Of a stretch of DNA of 64,000 nt, positions 38,546 through 48,507 are shown piece after piece. Positions within the stretch are counted from its first letter, which is position 1, and every line of letters starts with the position of its first letter. The DNA comes from Aliikangiella sp965214955 (GTDB taxonomy: Bacteria > Pseudomonadota > Gammaproteobacteria > Enterobacterales > Kangiellaceae), in assembly GCA_965214955.1 (NCBI GenBank), contig CBDCCU010000009.1, positions 1,240,001-1,304,000 of the forward strand, written 5' to 3'. The position numbers and the translations under genes are program-made. The notes beneath the pieces are model-generated. The model made no database searches. It saw only the letters and a list, made by a program, of their open reading frames with translations, and had not been told where the DNA came from.

Positions 38546-39921
38546 ACGCTGATCTCAAATTTTTCGAGCCGCCGATAAAGTGCCGCGCGTGAAATACCAA
38601 GGGCATTAGCAACACGGGTAATATTGTTGTGATGCATTTTTAGCGCATTTTCAATCATCATTTTTTCAGCTTCATCGAGTGTTAAGTTATGCAAGTTATT
38701 GGTGCTAGTTGTTGATTGATTCTGGTTATCGTCTTGATCTGGCATAAAGGTTTTTATGGTAAGCTCATTTTGACCCGACATTAATACAGCTCTTTCTACC
38801 GATTGTTTTAATTGTCTAATATTACCCGGCCACTCCTGATTGTTTAACCATTGCATGGCTTGTTCATCAATAATGAGCTTTTCTAAACCATACATTTTTT
38901 CAATTTTAGTTAAATGATCATTTACTAAAAGTTTTATGTCTGATTTTCTTTCTCTTAGTGGTGGTAAGGTTAATGTAATTAAATTAATGCGATAGAGGAG
39001 ATCTTCTCTAAATTCATTATTTTCAACCATGGTTTCAAGATCACAGTTGGTTGCAGAAATCACTCTTACATTGGTTCTCTGATTAATTGAAGAGCCAACC
39101 GCCTGATAAGTTTGATCTTGCAATACACGCAAAAGCTTTACCTGTGATGATTTATCTAAATCACCCACTTCATCTAAAAAAATACTGCCGCCATTAGCCA
39201 GCTCAAAGCGTCCTTTTCTATCAGTTTTTGCATCGGTAAATGCACCTTTAACGTGACCAAACATTTCGCTATCAAATAGTGAACTATTAATACCGCCTAA
39301 ATTAACTTTTACCATGGCTTCATTAATGCGTTTTGAGTTTTTATGGAGTGCATCGGCAATCAACTCTTTACCTGTTCCGCTTTCGCCTAAAATTATTACT
39401 GGCGCATCGGTTTTGCTTACCCTTGCCACCGTAGTTAAAACTTTTAGCAGGGCAGGGTGCTCACCAATAATGTCAGAAAAATCATAGTCTTTATCAAGCT
39501 GCTCACGGCTCATGGTGGTTTGAGTATTATTTTTTATAAGGCTTAAACTGGTTTCAATGGTTTGAATAAGGCGTTGGTTGTCCCAAGGCTTGGTAATAAA
39601 ATCTTTTGCGCCAAGCTTTATGCCTTCTACGGCTAACTCTATCGATCCCCATGCGGTCATCAACAGCACGGGAATATCGGTATTTTGCTGCTTAATTGCT
39701 TTTAGCAGCTCCATGCCTTCTTCACCCGTGGTTTTGCGAGAGAAGTTCATATCTTGAATCACTAAATCAATGGGCTTTGATTGCAATATTGATAGCGCTT
39801 CGTTTGGAGAATGAGCCTCAAGTGACTGAAAGCCATTTTGTTTAAGTAGCAGTTTGAGTGAGGTGGTTACTGAAACATCATCATCAACAACTAGTATGGT
39901 CTTTTGGGTTATTTGGCTCAT
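38542..39921 (-). CDS. NtrC-family sigma-54-dependent response regulator
   Basis: This 459-residue regulator has a receiver domain with VVDDD and phospho-acceptor Asp57. The AAA+ domain has Walker A GESGTGKE and the sigma-54-contacting GAFTDA loop, and a Fis-type helix-turn-helix ends the protein (NNITRVANALGISRAALYRRLEKF). It forms an operon with the kinase gene. A candidate sigma-54 promoter with paired inverted repeats upstream of the adjacent exporter operon (44694-44864) is the obvious target. Confidence 0.95.
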   Translation of the reverse strand: MSQITQKTILVVDDDVSVTTSLKLLLKQNGFQSLEAHSPNEALSILQSKPIDLVIQDMNFSRKTTGEEGMELLKAIKQQNTDIPVLLMTAWGSIELAVEGIKLGAKDFITKPWDNQRLIQTIETSLSLIKNNTQTTMSREQLDKDYDFSDIIGEHPALLKVLTTVARVSKTDAPVIILGESGTGKELIADALHKNSKRINEAMVKVNLGGINSSLFDSEMFGHVKGAFTDAKTDRKGRFELANGGSIFLDEVGDLDKSSQVKLLRVLQDQTYQAVGSSINQRTNVRVISATNCDLETMVENNEFREDLLYRINLITLTLPPLRERKSDIKLLVNDHLTKIEKMYGLEKLIIDEQAMQWLNNQEWPGNIRQLKQSVERAVLMSGQNELTIKTFMPDQDDNQNQSTTSTNNLHNLTLDEAEKMMIENALKMHHNNITRVANALGISRAALYRRLEKFEISV

Positions 39922-39977
39922 TAGGTTTTTCGTTATCTATTATTAAGCAATATTATGCGCGATAAAGTTAATGAATC

Positions 39978-40014
39978 CAACGGTCTTCTCATAATCATTA
40001 ATAGAAGACCGTTG
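39978..40014. terminator. 12-bp stem hairpin between exporter operon and regulator gene
   Basis: CAACGGTCTTCT and AGAAGACCGTTG pair perfectly around a 13-base loop. It sits 26 bases after the last permease stop on the minus strand and 57 bases before the regulator gene. It lacks a T run on either side, so it may be a weak or Rho-assisted terminator or an RNA-processing site. Confidence 0.6.
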
Positions 40015-40039
40015 AAGTAGAAGGGGTATATACTGATGA

Positions 40040-41236
40040 TTACTCATAGTGCAATGCCATTGCTGGAGAATAATTTGTAGCCACTTTGCTTGGGTAAAAC
40101 GCACAAATTAGCGCCAATAAAAACATTAATGTTACGGCGGCAATATGGCCTAACCAAAAAGTAGTCCAGTCGAGGTTACTGATCACACCTAATAATGGAA
40201 ATTGCACAACGATAATGGTGCCAATAATTAATCCAAATAAGGTAACCACTAAAAGCTCACCGGTAATTTGAGAATAAACACTATTGTTGGTTGCCCCCAT
40301 AGCTCTACGCAAACCAATTTCTTGAGTGCGGCGAGTAACATTTTGCCAAAGCACGCCAAATAAACCTAAGCCAACCATTAGCATTAAAAATACACTCACT
40401 ATTGATAAAATGCTCATCGGCAAAATAGCGTTGCGATGATGAGTGTCTCTAAGTTTTTTCCAGTTTTCAATTCTAAAGCTCCACTCTGGCGCTATACTAT
40501 TGAGCAATTTAGCCAAATCTTCTTCGTAAGCCGCTGTTACACCCTCTTGCATTTTTACCATAAAGTTAGTGATGGGGTAAGATTGACCTTTTTCGATATC
40601 GTATCGGTTAAATAGGTAGGGAATCAGTTCGCTAAATTCACCCATTTGCCTAAACGCTTTAAACACACCAACAATTTTTGTGGGGGTTGCGCCTTCTTTG
40701 ATACTTTCTTCGCTAATGGTGTTTTTTCCAATGGCTGACTCGTTAGGATAAACTAAATCTTTAAAGCGTTGATCAATAAGAATAGGGCGGTAATTTTGTC
40801 CGCGATCTTCCTCATTAAACCAACGACCTTCAATCAGCTCCATATTTAATAACTCGTTACCACCGGGTTCGATAATGGTATTCATATATCTAATTTCTAC
40901 ATCGTTGATATCTTGAATACTCATTGAGCGAGACTGAGCAAATGGGGTTGTACGAATAACTTTTGCGCCCACAATTTCTGGCTGAGAATTGAGCATTTCA
41001 GAAATTTTTTGTATTTGTGGTTGATGAATATCGTTATCCCAATTTCCAACCGTTACCGCACTTACTCGCCACATATTTTGCCATTCAAATCCCAGCGGTG
41101 TTTGCTGTAATCTGTAGTTATAAATTAAGGTTGTCAGGATCGAAAAAGCCACAATAAAACAAATTAAAACCTCAGTAATAATTAATGCGTTAGCTTTTTT
41201 ACGGCTCCAAATAAGTTTTAATAAATGCTGTAACAT
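40040..41236 (-). CDS. MacB/FtsX-type ABC permease (second)
   Basis: A 398-residue protein from the ATG at 41236, which has AGGAGAGG in front; a longer open frame starts upstream but overlaps the previous gene. TM1 lies near residues 15-38, then a periplasmic MacB core domain (about 45-245) and three C-terminal FtsX helices (about 265-390) with the RTQEIGLRRAMGAT signature. Together with its partner it would form a type VII ABC complex that drives efflux or mechanotransmission rather than classic transport. Last gene of the exporter operon. Confidence 0.9.
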   Translation of the reverse strand: MLQHLLKLIWSRKKANALIITEVLICFIVAFSILTTLIYNYRLQQTPLGFEWQNMWRVSAVTVGNWDNDIHQPQIQKISEMLNSQPEIVGAKVIRTTPFAQSRSMSIQDINDVEIRYMNTIIEPGGNELLNMELIEGRWFNEEDRGQNYRPILIDQRFKDLVYPNESAIGKNTISEESIKEGATPTKIVGVFKAFRQMGEFSELIPYLFNRYDIEKGQSYPITNFMVKMQEGVTAAYEEDLAKLLNSIAPEWSFRIENWKKLRDTHHRNAILPMSILSIVSVFLMLMVGLGLFGVLWQNVTRRTQEIGLRRAMGATNNSVYSQITGELLVVTLFGLIIGTIIVVQFPLLGVISNLDWTTFWLGHIAAVTLMFLLALICAFYPSKVATNYSPAMALHYE

Positions 41237-41237
41237 A

Positions 41238-42488
41238 TTACACCTCTCCTTTGAGTGCATTAACAGGATGAAGTTTTGACATTTTCCACGCAGGATAAAT
41301 GCCCGACATTAACCCAAAGAGTAAAATAAGAACCAAGCCGCTAATAAATATTTTAAGATTAATGGTGAATTGCGCGTTAGGAATAAGATCGACACTGACA
41401 ATAAATTGCAACACTCCATAGGCAAAGGCAAAACCAAATATGCCGCCAATAGCCGTAAGTAAAATACTTTCAACTAAAAATTGTCCAACCAAATGTTTAG
41501 ACGATGCACCAAAGGCTTTACGCAAGCCAATTTCGGTAGAGCGCTCCATTATGCGGCTAACATTAATGTTGATCATATTAATGCTGGGCAACAACATAAA
41601 TAAAATGATTAGCACTATGGCACTCAAAATAAGTTGATTAGCACCACTATCAAAATCATCATTATTATTAATGGTGTTTCTTGCAATGGCTTCAAATTTT
41701 GTATCGGCAGCACTGATTGCTCTAGCAAATTCTTCGGGATCTTTAGGGCGAAAGTTGTTTTTAACAATATTCAAATATTCATTTTGAATCGCTTTTAATC
41801 CATTCGGTTTACTGCTGTATAGCATGGCAGACCAATCACCTAAAAACTGTTCTTTATAAGCAGTAGAAGGCGAGGTGGTATAAGGTGCCCAAATATCTGC
41901 TGCTGCTTCTAATTCAAGCTGAGATACATTTTTAACCACACCGGCTACCGTAAAGCGTTGGTTGTTTACGGTAATGCTTTTGCCGATAACATTGGTTTGA
42001 TTAAAATAGCTATCTCTAAGTTTCTCGTTGATTACCACTAAAAACTGACCACTATCAAATTCTTGTTGGTTAAAAGCACGACCTTCAATAAATTCAAAGT
42101 CTAAAATTTCCCAATAAGTCGCATCAACTCTACGCATTGTGTGAGATATTTTTGCACCATCTTTAAAAGCCGCAGAAGTAAACGAGCTGGTATAAAAAGA
42201 CATTTTTTCGGGGGTAGTTAAAATTTTCACATGATTTTTGATGTAATGATAACCTAGCCCTGATGCCCAGTTACTATTTCCATCGGCAGAAAAAGCGCTC
42301 ACTCTTTTAATAGTAAGGTAATTATTGGAATATTTTTCAGGCCCTGTTGGTGATAAAACACCATCGGCAATTGCGGCGGCAACAATAAGAACAACCAATG
42401 TTAAAACAATGCCAAACAAATTAATAAAGGTGAAAAATTTACGCCTTAAAAAAACATTCCAAGCGGTAATTAAGTAATTTTTTAACAT
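41238..42488 (-). CDS. MacB/FtsX-type ABC permease (first)
   Basis: A 416-residue paralogue of the next gene: TM1 near residues 17-42, a periplasmic MacB core, then FtsX helices with RSTEIGLRKAFGASS near residue 320. It ends one base before the second permease start, so the two are translated in tandem. Having two separate permeases plus a separate ATPase is a known alternative to fused MacB. Confidence 0.9.
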   Translation of the reverse strand: MLKNYLITAWNVFLRRKFFTFINLFGIVLTLVVLIVAAAIADGVLSPTGPEKYSNNYLTIKRVSAFSADGNSNWASGLGYHYIKNHVKILTTPEKMSFYTSSFTSAAFKDGAKISHTMRRVDATYWEILDFEFIEGRAFNQQEFDSGQFLVVINEKLRDSYFNQTNVIGKSITVNNQRFTVAGVVKNVSQLELEAAADIWAPYTTSPSTAYKEQFLGDWSAMLYSSKPNGLKAIQNEYLNIVKNNFRPKDPEEFARAISAADTKFEAIARNTINNNDDFDSGANQLILSAIVLIILFMLLPSINMININVSRIMERSTEIGLRKAFGASSKHLVGQFLVESILLTAIGGIFGFAFAYGVLQFIVSVDLIPNAQFTINLKIFISGLVLILLFGLMSGIYPAWKMSKLHPVNALKGEV

Positions 42489-42499
42489 GCCACTTTCTC

Positions 42500-43165
42500 C
42501 TAATGAACCAGTTGTCCGTCAAAAACTCTGATAATTCTTTCTGACTCTTTGGCTTGTTCTTCATCGTGGGTCACCATAACAATAGTCGTGCCATCCTCTT
42601 TGTTTAAAGAGGTAAGAAGGTTCATAATTTCATCACCCATATGGCTATCAAGGTTGCCCGTTGGCTCATCGGCTAATAAAATTTCTGGCTTACCAACAAT
42701 GGCTCTGGCTATAGCAACACGCTGTTGTTGACCACCAGAAAGCTGGGTGGGGTAGTGCATGGTGCGAGCAGATAGGCCCACTCGGTCGAGCGCTTCAAGG
42801 GCAAGTTTGCGTCGCTGTTTACTCGAAATATTACGATAAAGTAGTGGCAGCTCAACATTATCAACCACGCGCAATTCTGGAATTAAATGAAAGCTTTGAA
42901 ACACAAAGCCAATTTTTTCATTGCGCAATGCCGCCACATGCTTATCTTTATACGAAGCAACAGGTTTACCTTCGATGTGTATGCTTCCTTCCGATGGTGC
43001 ATCGAGCAGTCCAAGCAAGTTAAGCAAGGTACTTTTACCGCAACCGGATGGACCCATCACCGAAACAAATTCTTTTGCGGCTATTTCTAAATTAATATTT
43101 TGTAGCGCAATGGTTTCAATACGATCAGTATGATAGGTTTTGCTAATGTTAGTCAGTTTAAGCAT
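42500..43165 (-). CDS. MacB/LolD-type ABC ATPase
   Basis: A 221-residue nucleotide-binding protein with Walker A GPSGCGKST (about residues 39-47), Q loop FVFQSFHLIPELRVVDNVELPL, signature LSGGQQQR and Walker B ILLADEPTGNLD. This is the LolD/MacB subfamily. GGAG precedes the start. It powers the two permeases that follow 11 bases downstream. The adaptor that should precede it is broken (43391-44643). Confidence 0.94.
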   Translation of the reverse strand: MLKLTNISKTYHTDRIETIALQNINLEIAAKEFVSVMGPSGCGKSTLLNLLGLLDAPSEGSIHIEGKPVASYKDKHVAALRNEKIGFVFQSFHLIPELRVVDNVELPLLYRNISSKQRRKLALEALDRVGLSARTMHYPTQLSGGQQQRVAIARAIVGKPEILLADEPTGNLDSHMGDEIMNLLTSLNKEDGTTIVMVTHDEEQAKESERIIRVFDGQLVH

Positions 43166-43188
43166 GGTTTTCTCCTTAGTCCTAAGTT

Positions 43189-43384
43189 TATAACCCGTTC
43201 TCCTTCAAAGCATGTGATAACGAAGAAGAGGCTGGCTTACTGCCTTGCCCTTCGGGTGCTCAACCAAAAAGCTTGCACTGCGTTGCAACTTTTGAAAAGG
43301 GCTTGCCATTTCCTGCAAGTTGCGCCTTGTTCCAAACTTCTTGGCTGAGCACTGAAGCAAGCATCTTGAAGGAGAACGGGTATA
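43189..43384. repeat. ~195-bp palindromic element, copy A
   Basis: Begins TATAACCCGTTCTCCTTCAA and ends TTGAAGGAGAACGGGTATA, so its ends are inverted repeats. Inner parts such as CAAAAAGCTTGCACTGC and the AAGTTGCGCCTTG region also pair imperfectly. Its reverse complement matches 49947-50138 over the full length with scattered differences. It lies between the ABC ATPase and the adaptor gene of one operon. It looks like a MITE or a large REP-type element. Confidence 0.85.
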
Positions 43385-43390
43385 TATTTT

Positions 43391-44643
43391 TTAATTAATT
43401 GAAAATTCTTGCATGGATAAATAGTCAGTCATGTTAGAAATAATAACTTCATCGCCTTCTTCTAAACCGCGAATAATTTGATAGTTTTCTATATTTCCTA
43501 AGCCCAATTTCTACACTGCGCTTCACTGCAATATCGTTACTGATCACAAACACATCGTGTACGCCTTTGCCGGGAACAAATGGTCCTTGTTTAACCATTA
43601 ATGTGTTATTGATAACACCTGTGATCACATCTACATCAACTCGCATATTTGAGCGCAAGCCTGCAAAAGTTTGGCTTTTCAAGTTCAACAATAATGGTAA
43701 CGATGCCGTTATCAATGGTGGGTAAAATAGTTTTAATATTGCCATTTAATAAGCTGTTGGCTTGGCGAACGTGAACCCTTTTGACCTTCATTAATTTGAT
43801 CGGCATAAAAGTCAGACAATGTGGCTTCAACTCTAAATTGGGTTAAATCGGCAATTTTTGCTAGGGGTTGTCCCGGTGTAATACTGGTTCCTGCTTGATC
43901 TTCTACCCAAGTTAAAATGCCATTACGGCTAGCTTTTACATTTGGCGGTTTCTAAAAGACGCTGTTTCTCTTTTTGCTCTTTTTCTAAAATTGATTTTTC
44001 TAAACCAATGCCTTCAATTTCAGCATCGGTACTTTCTTTTAAATCAATAAGAGAGGTTTTAGTTGCCTAATTTCAATTTGGGTGCGTTCAACATTAAGCT
44101 CTGCTTCAAGTAAATCGTGTTTAGCGGTGGCGCCAGAGCTTGCCAGCATTTTTAATCGCTCTAAACGTGTTTTACGACTTTTTAAATCAACTGACATTAA
44201 TTCTATTTGTGCATTAGTGTCATTTAGGGTTTTACGAGTTTGCAGCTGCTTACTTAAGATTTGATTTTCTTTAACCGCAATGCGCTCGGCTAAACTATCA
44301 AGTTCTATTTGCACCGAATTAGTATCGAGCCTAACAATAATATCACCGCGTTTAACCGCTTGACCTGCTCTGGCTAACACCTCAATAACTTGCCCACTCA
44401 CTTCACTGGTTATCACTTCTTCGTGTTTAGGAACGACCGTGCCGCCAGCTGATAAGGTTGCTTCAATATTACCTTTAGTAACAATGCTTGTTCGCAGCTC
44501 GGCTCTTGAAAAGTGAAGGCGAAAAATTAATTTTCCTTAAACCAACTATTGCTACAACAAAAAATACTGATCCATAGGGTTATTTTAATCAGTGTTTTGT
44601 ATTGCGATTTTCTAACCACATTATCACTAATTGGCCGATCCAT
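43391..44643 (-). pseudogene. HlyD/MacA-type membrane fusion protein, multiply frameshifted
   Basis: Reading from the ATG at 44643 (MDRPISDNVVRKSQYKT) the adaptor can be followed through all three frames: a membrane anchor, GGTVVPKHEEVITSEVSGQV with the lipoyl motif, a coiled-coil (AERIAVKENQILSKQLQTRK) and later barrel segments, to a stop at 43391. At least five small indels break it. It should have linked the two permeases to an outer-membrane channel, so if the breaks are real the exporter is unlikely to work. A candidate sigma-54 promoter lies 50-65 bases upstream. Confidence 0.85.
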
Positions 44644-44693
44644 TTATCACTCCAAGTTTTTAATGGTTTTTTAATTTATTTAAAGTGGTTATA

Positions 44694-44709
44694 ACAAGAT
44701 GTGTGCCAA
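44694..44709 (-). promoter_or_regulatory. Candidate sigma-54 promoter
   Basis: On the minus strand TTGGCACACATCTTGT fits the -24/-12 consensus TGGCAC-N5-TTGC except for the final C to T. The expected transcription start falls about 30-40 bases before the adaptor ATG at 44643. The NtrC-type regulator at the end of the same locus makes this a sensible site. Confidence 0.65.
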
Positions 44710-44815
44710 GTTAAAAAAATAGGTTGAAAATAAATAAAAATACTTAAATATCAATAAGATATAGTGGGTTATGTTGTTGGTGCTTTAAGTGGAAAGATTT
44801 AAATCCATTAATTAT

Positions 44816-44864
44816 CGTTCATGACTGAACGTTGGATGTTTTTTTAGTGTTCGATAAACGAACA
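44816..44864. promoter_or_regulatory. Two inverted repeats, candidate enhancer sites
   Basis: CGTTCA-TGAC-TGAACG (44816-44831) and TGTTCG-ATAAA-CGAACA (44848-44864) share the GTTCR...YGAAC half-site. Their centres are about 32 bases apart and they lie about 105-155 bases upstream of the sigma-54-like promoter. That is the usual position for NtrC-type activator binding. Confidence 0.55.
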
Positions 44865-44956
44865 GGTATAGATAATAAGATTAGCTAGAAGATTGTAAAA
44901 AAAGGAGAGCGTATTATTGCAAGAATAGACTTAAGGAGTGGGCTGCTGGCTCACTC

Positions 44957-45147
44957 CTAATTTACGATTATTTTTTTTGAACCGCAAGAGCCACAACAAA
45001 AATCAACGCCCATGAACTAGCTCTGATTCTGACTCCATGGCAGATTCTGGAAAACCTGCTTTATCATTAGATTTTTTACTTAGTTTACCTTTTAAGGCTT
45101 GCCAAGTTTTTAGTGACTGCATTGCTTGATGATTGATTGTCTTTCAT
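44957..45147 (-). pseudogene. CCGSCG-motif small protein, frameshifted
   Basis: Joining frames from the ATG at 45147 gives a short Lys/Ser-rich peptide ending CCGSCGSKK before a stop at 44957. Small cysteine-motif proteins of this kind (CCGSCS-motif) occur beside NO-response genes, as far as I recall. At least two frameshifts are needed. It is divergent from the nsrR remnant, with an NsrR-like box between. Confidence 0.45.
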
Positions 45148-45211
45148 GTTGATCTCCAATTAATAACCTATTGCTAAGGTAAAACATTTTTATAAAGTGA
45201 ACCTTTATTTA

Positions 45212-45235
45212 AAAATGCATTTTTACATGCATCTT
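45212..45235. promoter_or_regulatory. Candidate NsrR operator
   Basis: Two ATGCAT hexamers (45215-45220 and 45227-45232) in AAAATGCATTTTTACATGCATC resemble the NsrR palindrome AAGATGCATTT-A-AAATGCATCTT, with one extra base in the spacer. It lies between the divergent CCGSCG and nsrR remnants, the expected location. Confidence 0.6.
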
Positions 45236-45325
45236 TTAAAGAGGGTAAACTAAATGCATGGTTTAAATTTGGTCATTTTTAACATTTAATGCCAAAAAGT
45301 TTAATTAAAGAGCTAATAATACCGA

Positions 45326-45796
45326 TGAACATCACACGATTTACCGAACTATGCGCTAAGGGTGCTTATTTACCTTGGTGTTAATGATGATGCCAGCGAT
45401 GTGCCTATCACGATAAGAAAGTGTGGCACAAAGCTATGGGGTTTCTAAAAATCACTTAATGAAAGTTGTGCAAGAGCTAAGCGCTAAAGGCTATATTGAA
45501 GCAACAAGAGGCAAAAATGGCGGCATTAAAATTAAACCGTAAGCCAGAACAAATTAATATTGGTCAACTAGTTCGTCATTTTGAGCAAGGCTACACCTTG
45601 GTAGAGTGTTTTGGTGAAGAAAATCACTGTGTTATCTCACCTGGGTTGCCAACTAAAAAAATGTTTGCTGGTGCGCTTAATCAATTTTTTTAATCATTTA
45701 GAGCAATATTCGTTGCTAGACTTAATTGATGGCTCGCAAAAAACACAGTTAGCACAATTACTTGTGTCTAACCAAACTAAAGATATGGAATATTAA
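45326..45796 (+). pseudogene. nsrR: Rrf2-family NO sensor NsrR, multiply frameshifted
   Basis: Starts MNITRFT, then continues in other frames as YALRVLIYLGVNDDASDVPITIRK, VAQSYGVSKNHLMKVVQELSAKGYIEATRGKNGG and a segment with the three cluster cysteines (ECFGEENHC and, one frame away, GCQLK), ending at 45796. NsrR is an iron-sulfur repressor released by nitric oxide and usually controls nnrS and hmp. Four or more indels are needed to join the frames. Every family landmark is present, so the decay, or the sequence error, is recent. Confidence 0.85.
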
Positions 45797-45830
45797 CCTG
45801 TTAACACCTCAGTAAATTTAAGAGATAACT

Positions 45831-47034
45831 ATGACATTACAAGCAAATGGTCAGGTGACAAATCAAGCTAAAAAAGCCGAGATAACGCCTTTTTTTGAAT
45901 TAGGCATTCCGTCCACTCTTTTGGTTAGGCGCGCTTTTTAGCCTAGTAAGTATTGGTTTGTGGGCTTTGTCTTTTACCAATAATATTAATTTTTCTCCTT
46001 ATGGTGGCGGCTACTTTTGGCATGTTCACGAAATGCTTTTTGGTTTCACCGTAGCGATTATTGCCGGTTTTTTATTAACTGCGGTACAAACTTGGGCAGG
46101 TGTTCCCAGCATTAAAGGGATACCTTTAGCAATATTGGTGACGGTTTGGCTGCTAGCAAGAGTGTTATTTTTATTGCCTAGCTTGGCTAGTCCAGTATTA
46201 ATAGTGGCCGTTTATTTATTATTTTTACCCTTAGCGGCAATAGCGTTATCAATACCAATTATTAAGGCCAAACTTTGGCGCAATTTATTTTTTGTTCCCA
46301 TTTTACTTATTATGGCAACACTTAATTTACTAAGTCATTTAGCCATGCAGGGCAAAGTTGCGGTTTCTTTTATTAGCATTGGTCATATTATGGTTTTGCT
46401 TGTTAGCTTGGTGATGTGTGTAATGGGCGGTAGAGTGTTCCCAATGTTTACCGCCAATGGCACCCGTACCCCTAAAGTGATGCCTATTGCATGGTTAGAA
46501 AAAGTGTCGATTGTATCGGTTGTTTTGAGCATTTTAGTCACAACTAATATTGTTGATGTGCCTAGTCTTTTAGCCGCGATTATTTATTTAATAGCGGGTA
46601 TTGCCAACTTGATCAGAGCCTTGCGCTGGAAAATTTGGGTTGCTTTTTCAACCCCATTAGTTTGGTCACTACATTTAAGCTATTGGGCAATAGGCATTGG
46701 GTTTATTTTATTAAAGCTTAGTTTAAAATTTGAACTGCTAAATAACCTATCTTTGGCTTATCACGCTATTACCGTTGGCGGCATTGGTTTTATGATTTTA
46801 TCAATGATTTCAAGAGTATCACTTGGACATACAGGGCGCATTATTCAAGTTGGTAAACCCATGACTTTAGCGCTAATTGCTATAGGACTCTCTTTTGTTG
46901 TGCGAGTATTTATGCCACTAGTGAGTAGTCAATACCATTGGGCAATATTAATTTCTGCTGGGCTGTGGGTGTTGGCTTATGGTTTATTTGTTATTAACTA
47001 TTGTACAGTTTTGTTTAAAGCACGAATCAGTTAA
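45831..47034 (+). pseudogene. nnrS: NnrS membrane protein with one frameshift
   Basis: The ATG at 45831 begins MTLQANGQVTNQAKKAE and stops at 45941. Near 45905-45912 (GGCATTCCGTCC) the frame must shift to continue as RPLFWLGALFSLVSIGLWALSF and then 350 codons of intact NnrS sequence, including FWHVHEMLFGF with the conserved histidines. NnrS is a multi-pass haem/copper membrane protein that protects against NO-related metabolic damage. Only the one break is seen; GGCATTTTCCGT would restore the reading. Confidence 0.85.
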
Positions 47035-47054
47035 ATCATAAAAATGGCAGCACA

Positions 47055-48178
47055 ATGAATAATAAATTAGCGCAAAAAGTTGATACTAAAAAAGTTTTTT
47101 TTGCTTTGGCAGCGTTATGGGCGTCACTTGCGCCAATGCTTTTTGTGCTTTCTTTGTTTGCCTTTATCAACTTAAATTTTACCCTTGTTGAGCATGGGCG
47201 AGGCATGTTGTTTGGGTTGACCAGCGCATTAATAACGGGATATTTGGCAGGCAAAAGACAAATTAATAGAAGTGGTTTGGTTAGGGGCATTATGGTGTTT
47301 TACTCGGGGATTAGAAATATTTTCAATGCCGCAAGATTGGCATTTATGGCTGTATGTTATTTATGGCGGTCATATTGCTTTTATTGTTGCGCCAAAGTTT
47401 TTTGCGGCCAAAAAAATTCGTAATTGGTTAATGTCACCTACTTTGGCAATTTTAGCTTTATTTTCCAGTTCTATTTTTTATCCTTAGTTTTTACCCTGTT
47501 AGTCGTAATGAACTTACTTTTGTTTTTATGCAATTATTATCGTTGCTGATGTTTTTTATGGCAGGAAGAATGATCACGCCATTGCTGGTTAAAGCCAACA
47601 TGAAAAAAGGTATTAAAACTCAGCATCGAGTTCAGCCACATATAGAAGGCTTAATTATTGGGTTTATAATTTTCTCACTCATCATTCAAACCGCTAAATT
47701 TATGGTTGTGCTACCCACAGTTACACTGGTTTTTAGCTGGAGCTAATATTGCGATAGCAATGTTAATTGTGGTGCGAATTAATCGCTGGCAACCCTAATT
47801 TGTTTATCAAAAAACGATGGTGCAATTTGGGGGTTACTATTGGGCTATAGTTGGATCGCCATTGCTCAGTTGGTTTTGGCGGGTGATATTATTAGTCAAC
47901 AAATCAATATTACTAGCATTCATTTGCTTAGTATTGGTGGGCTTGGGTTATTGTCGAGTAGCATTATCACGGTTTCAATGCAAAAAAAACGACCTGTTAG
48001 TTATAGCTATTTAATTTATGCAGGGTTATTAAGTACGGCTGCAATAACAAGGTATTTTGCGGGAGTTTATGTTGAGCATTATTTATTTTTATTACTGTTA
48101 ACGGCTTTTCTTTGGAGCCTAAATTTTTTAATCGTTTTTGCTAATTTATGTTTAGGCGATTATGGTAAAAGAGCATAA
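47055..48178 (+). pseudogene. Polytopic membrane protein (NnrS-like neighbour), frameshifted
   Basis: Starts MNNKLAQKVDTKKVFFALAA and can be followed through at least four frame changes: membrane helices with HGRGMLFGLTSALITGYL, WLYVIYGGHIAFIVAPKFF, MAGRMITPLLVKANMKKG, AIAQLVLAGDIIS and a long intact end to 48178. The helix pattern and HGRGMLFG/FMAGRM elements suggest a distant NnrS relative. Its function is unknown. It follows nnrS by 20 bases and was probably co-transcribed. Confidence 0.65.
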
Positions 48179-48264
48179 ATTTGTAACGGATCGCAAGAAT
48201 CGGGTTTTATACTAACTTCCAAATGGTTAAACTCTTTTCTTTAGAGAGTGTCATTAAATAAACC

Positions 48265-48507
48265 ATGATTTTCCATACTGAACTAAGCCAGCCTCAATTA
48301 CACAACAAAATTAAGCGCCAATTAATTCAATTTGCGGGCAATCAAAAGTTGAAAATATACGGACGCTTAAGCTGTGCCTCGGGTAAAAGAATGTTGGTGA
48401 AAAATAGAGTGTTTTTTAAAGATGAATCTGAGGCTATTGCTAATCACTATAGACCTTGCGGGCACTGCATGAAACAAAGCTATCAACAGTGGAAGCAGCA
48501 GCAATAA
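48265..48507 (+). CDS. Stand-alone Ada-type metal-binding domain protein
   Basis: An 80-residue protein whose C-terminal half matches the zinc domain of Ada: GRLSCASGKRMLVKNRVFF then YRPCGHCM. Three zinc cysteines are present, but the methyl-accepting cysteine of true Ada (FCRPSC) is replaced (YGRLSC), as is common in small stand-alone relatives. It is therefore probably not a phosphotriester methyl acceptor. Its stop overlaps the alkB start by one base (TAATG), linking it to alkylation repair. It is the only clearly unbroken gene in the decayed segment. Confidence 0.75.
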   Translation: MIFHTELSQPQLHNKIKRQLIQFAGNQKLKIYGRLSCASGKRMLVKNRVFFKDESEAIANHYRPCGHCMKQSYQQWKQQQ

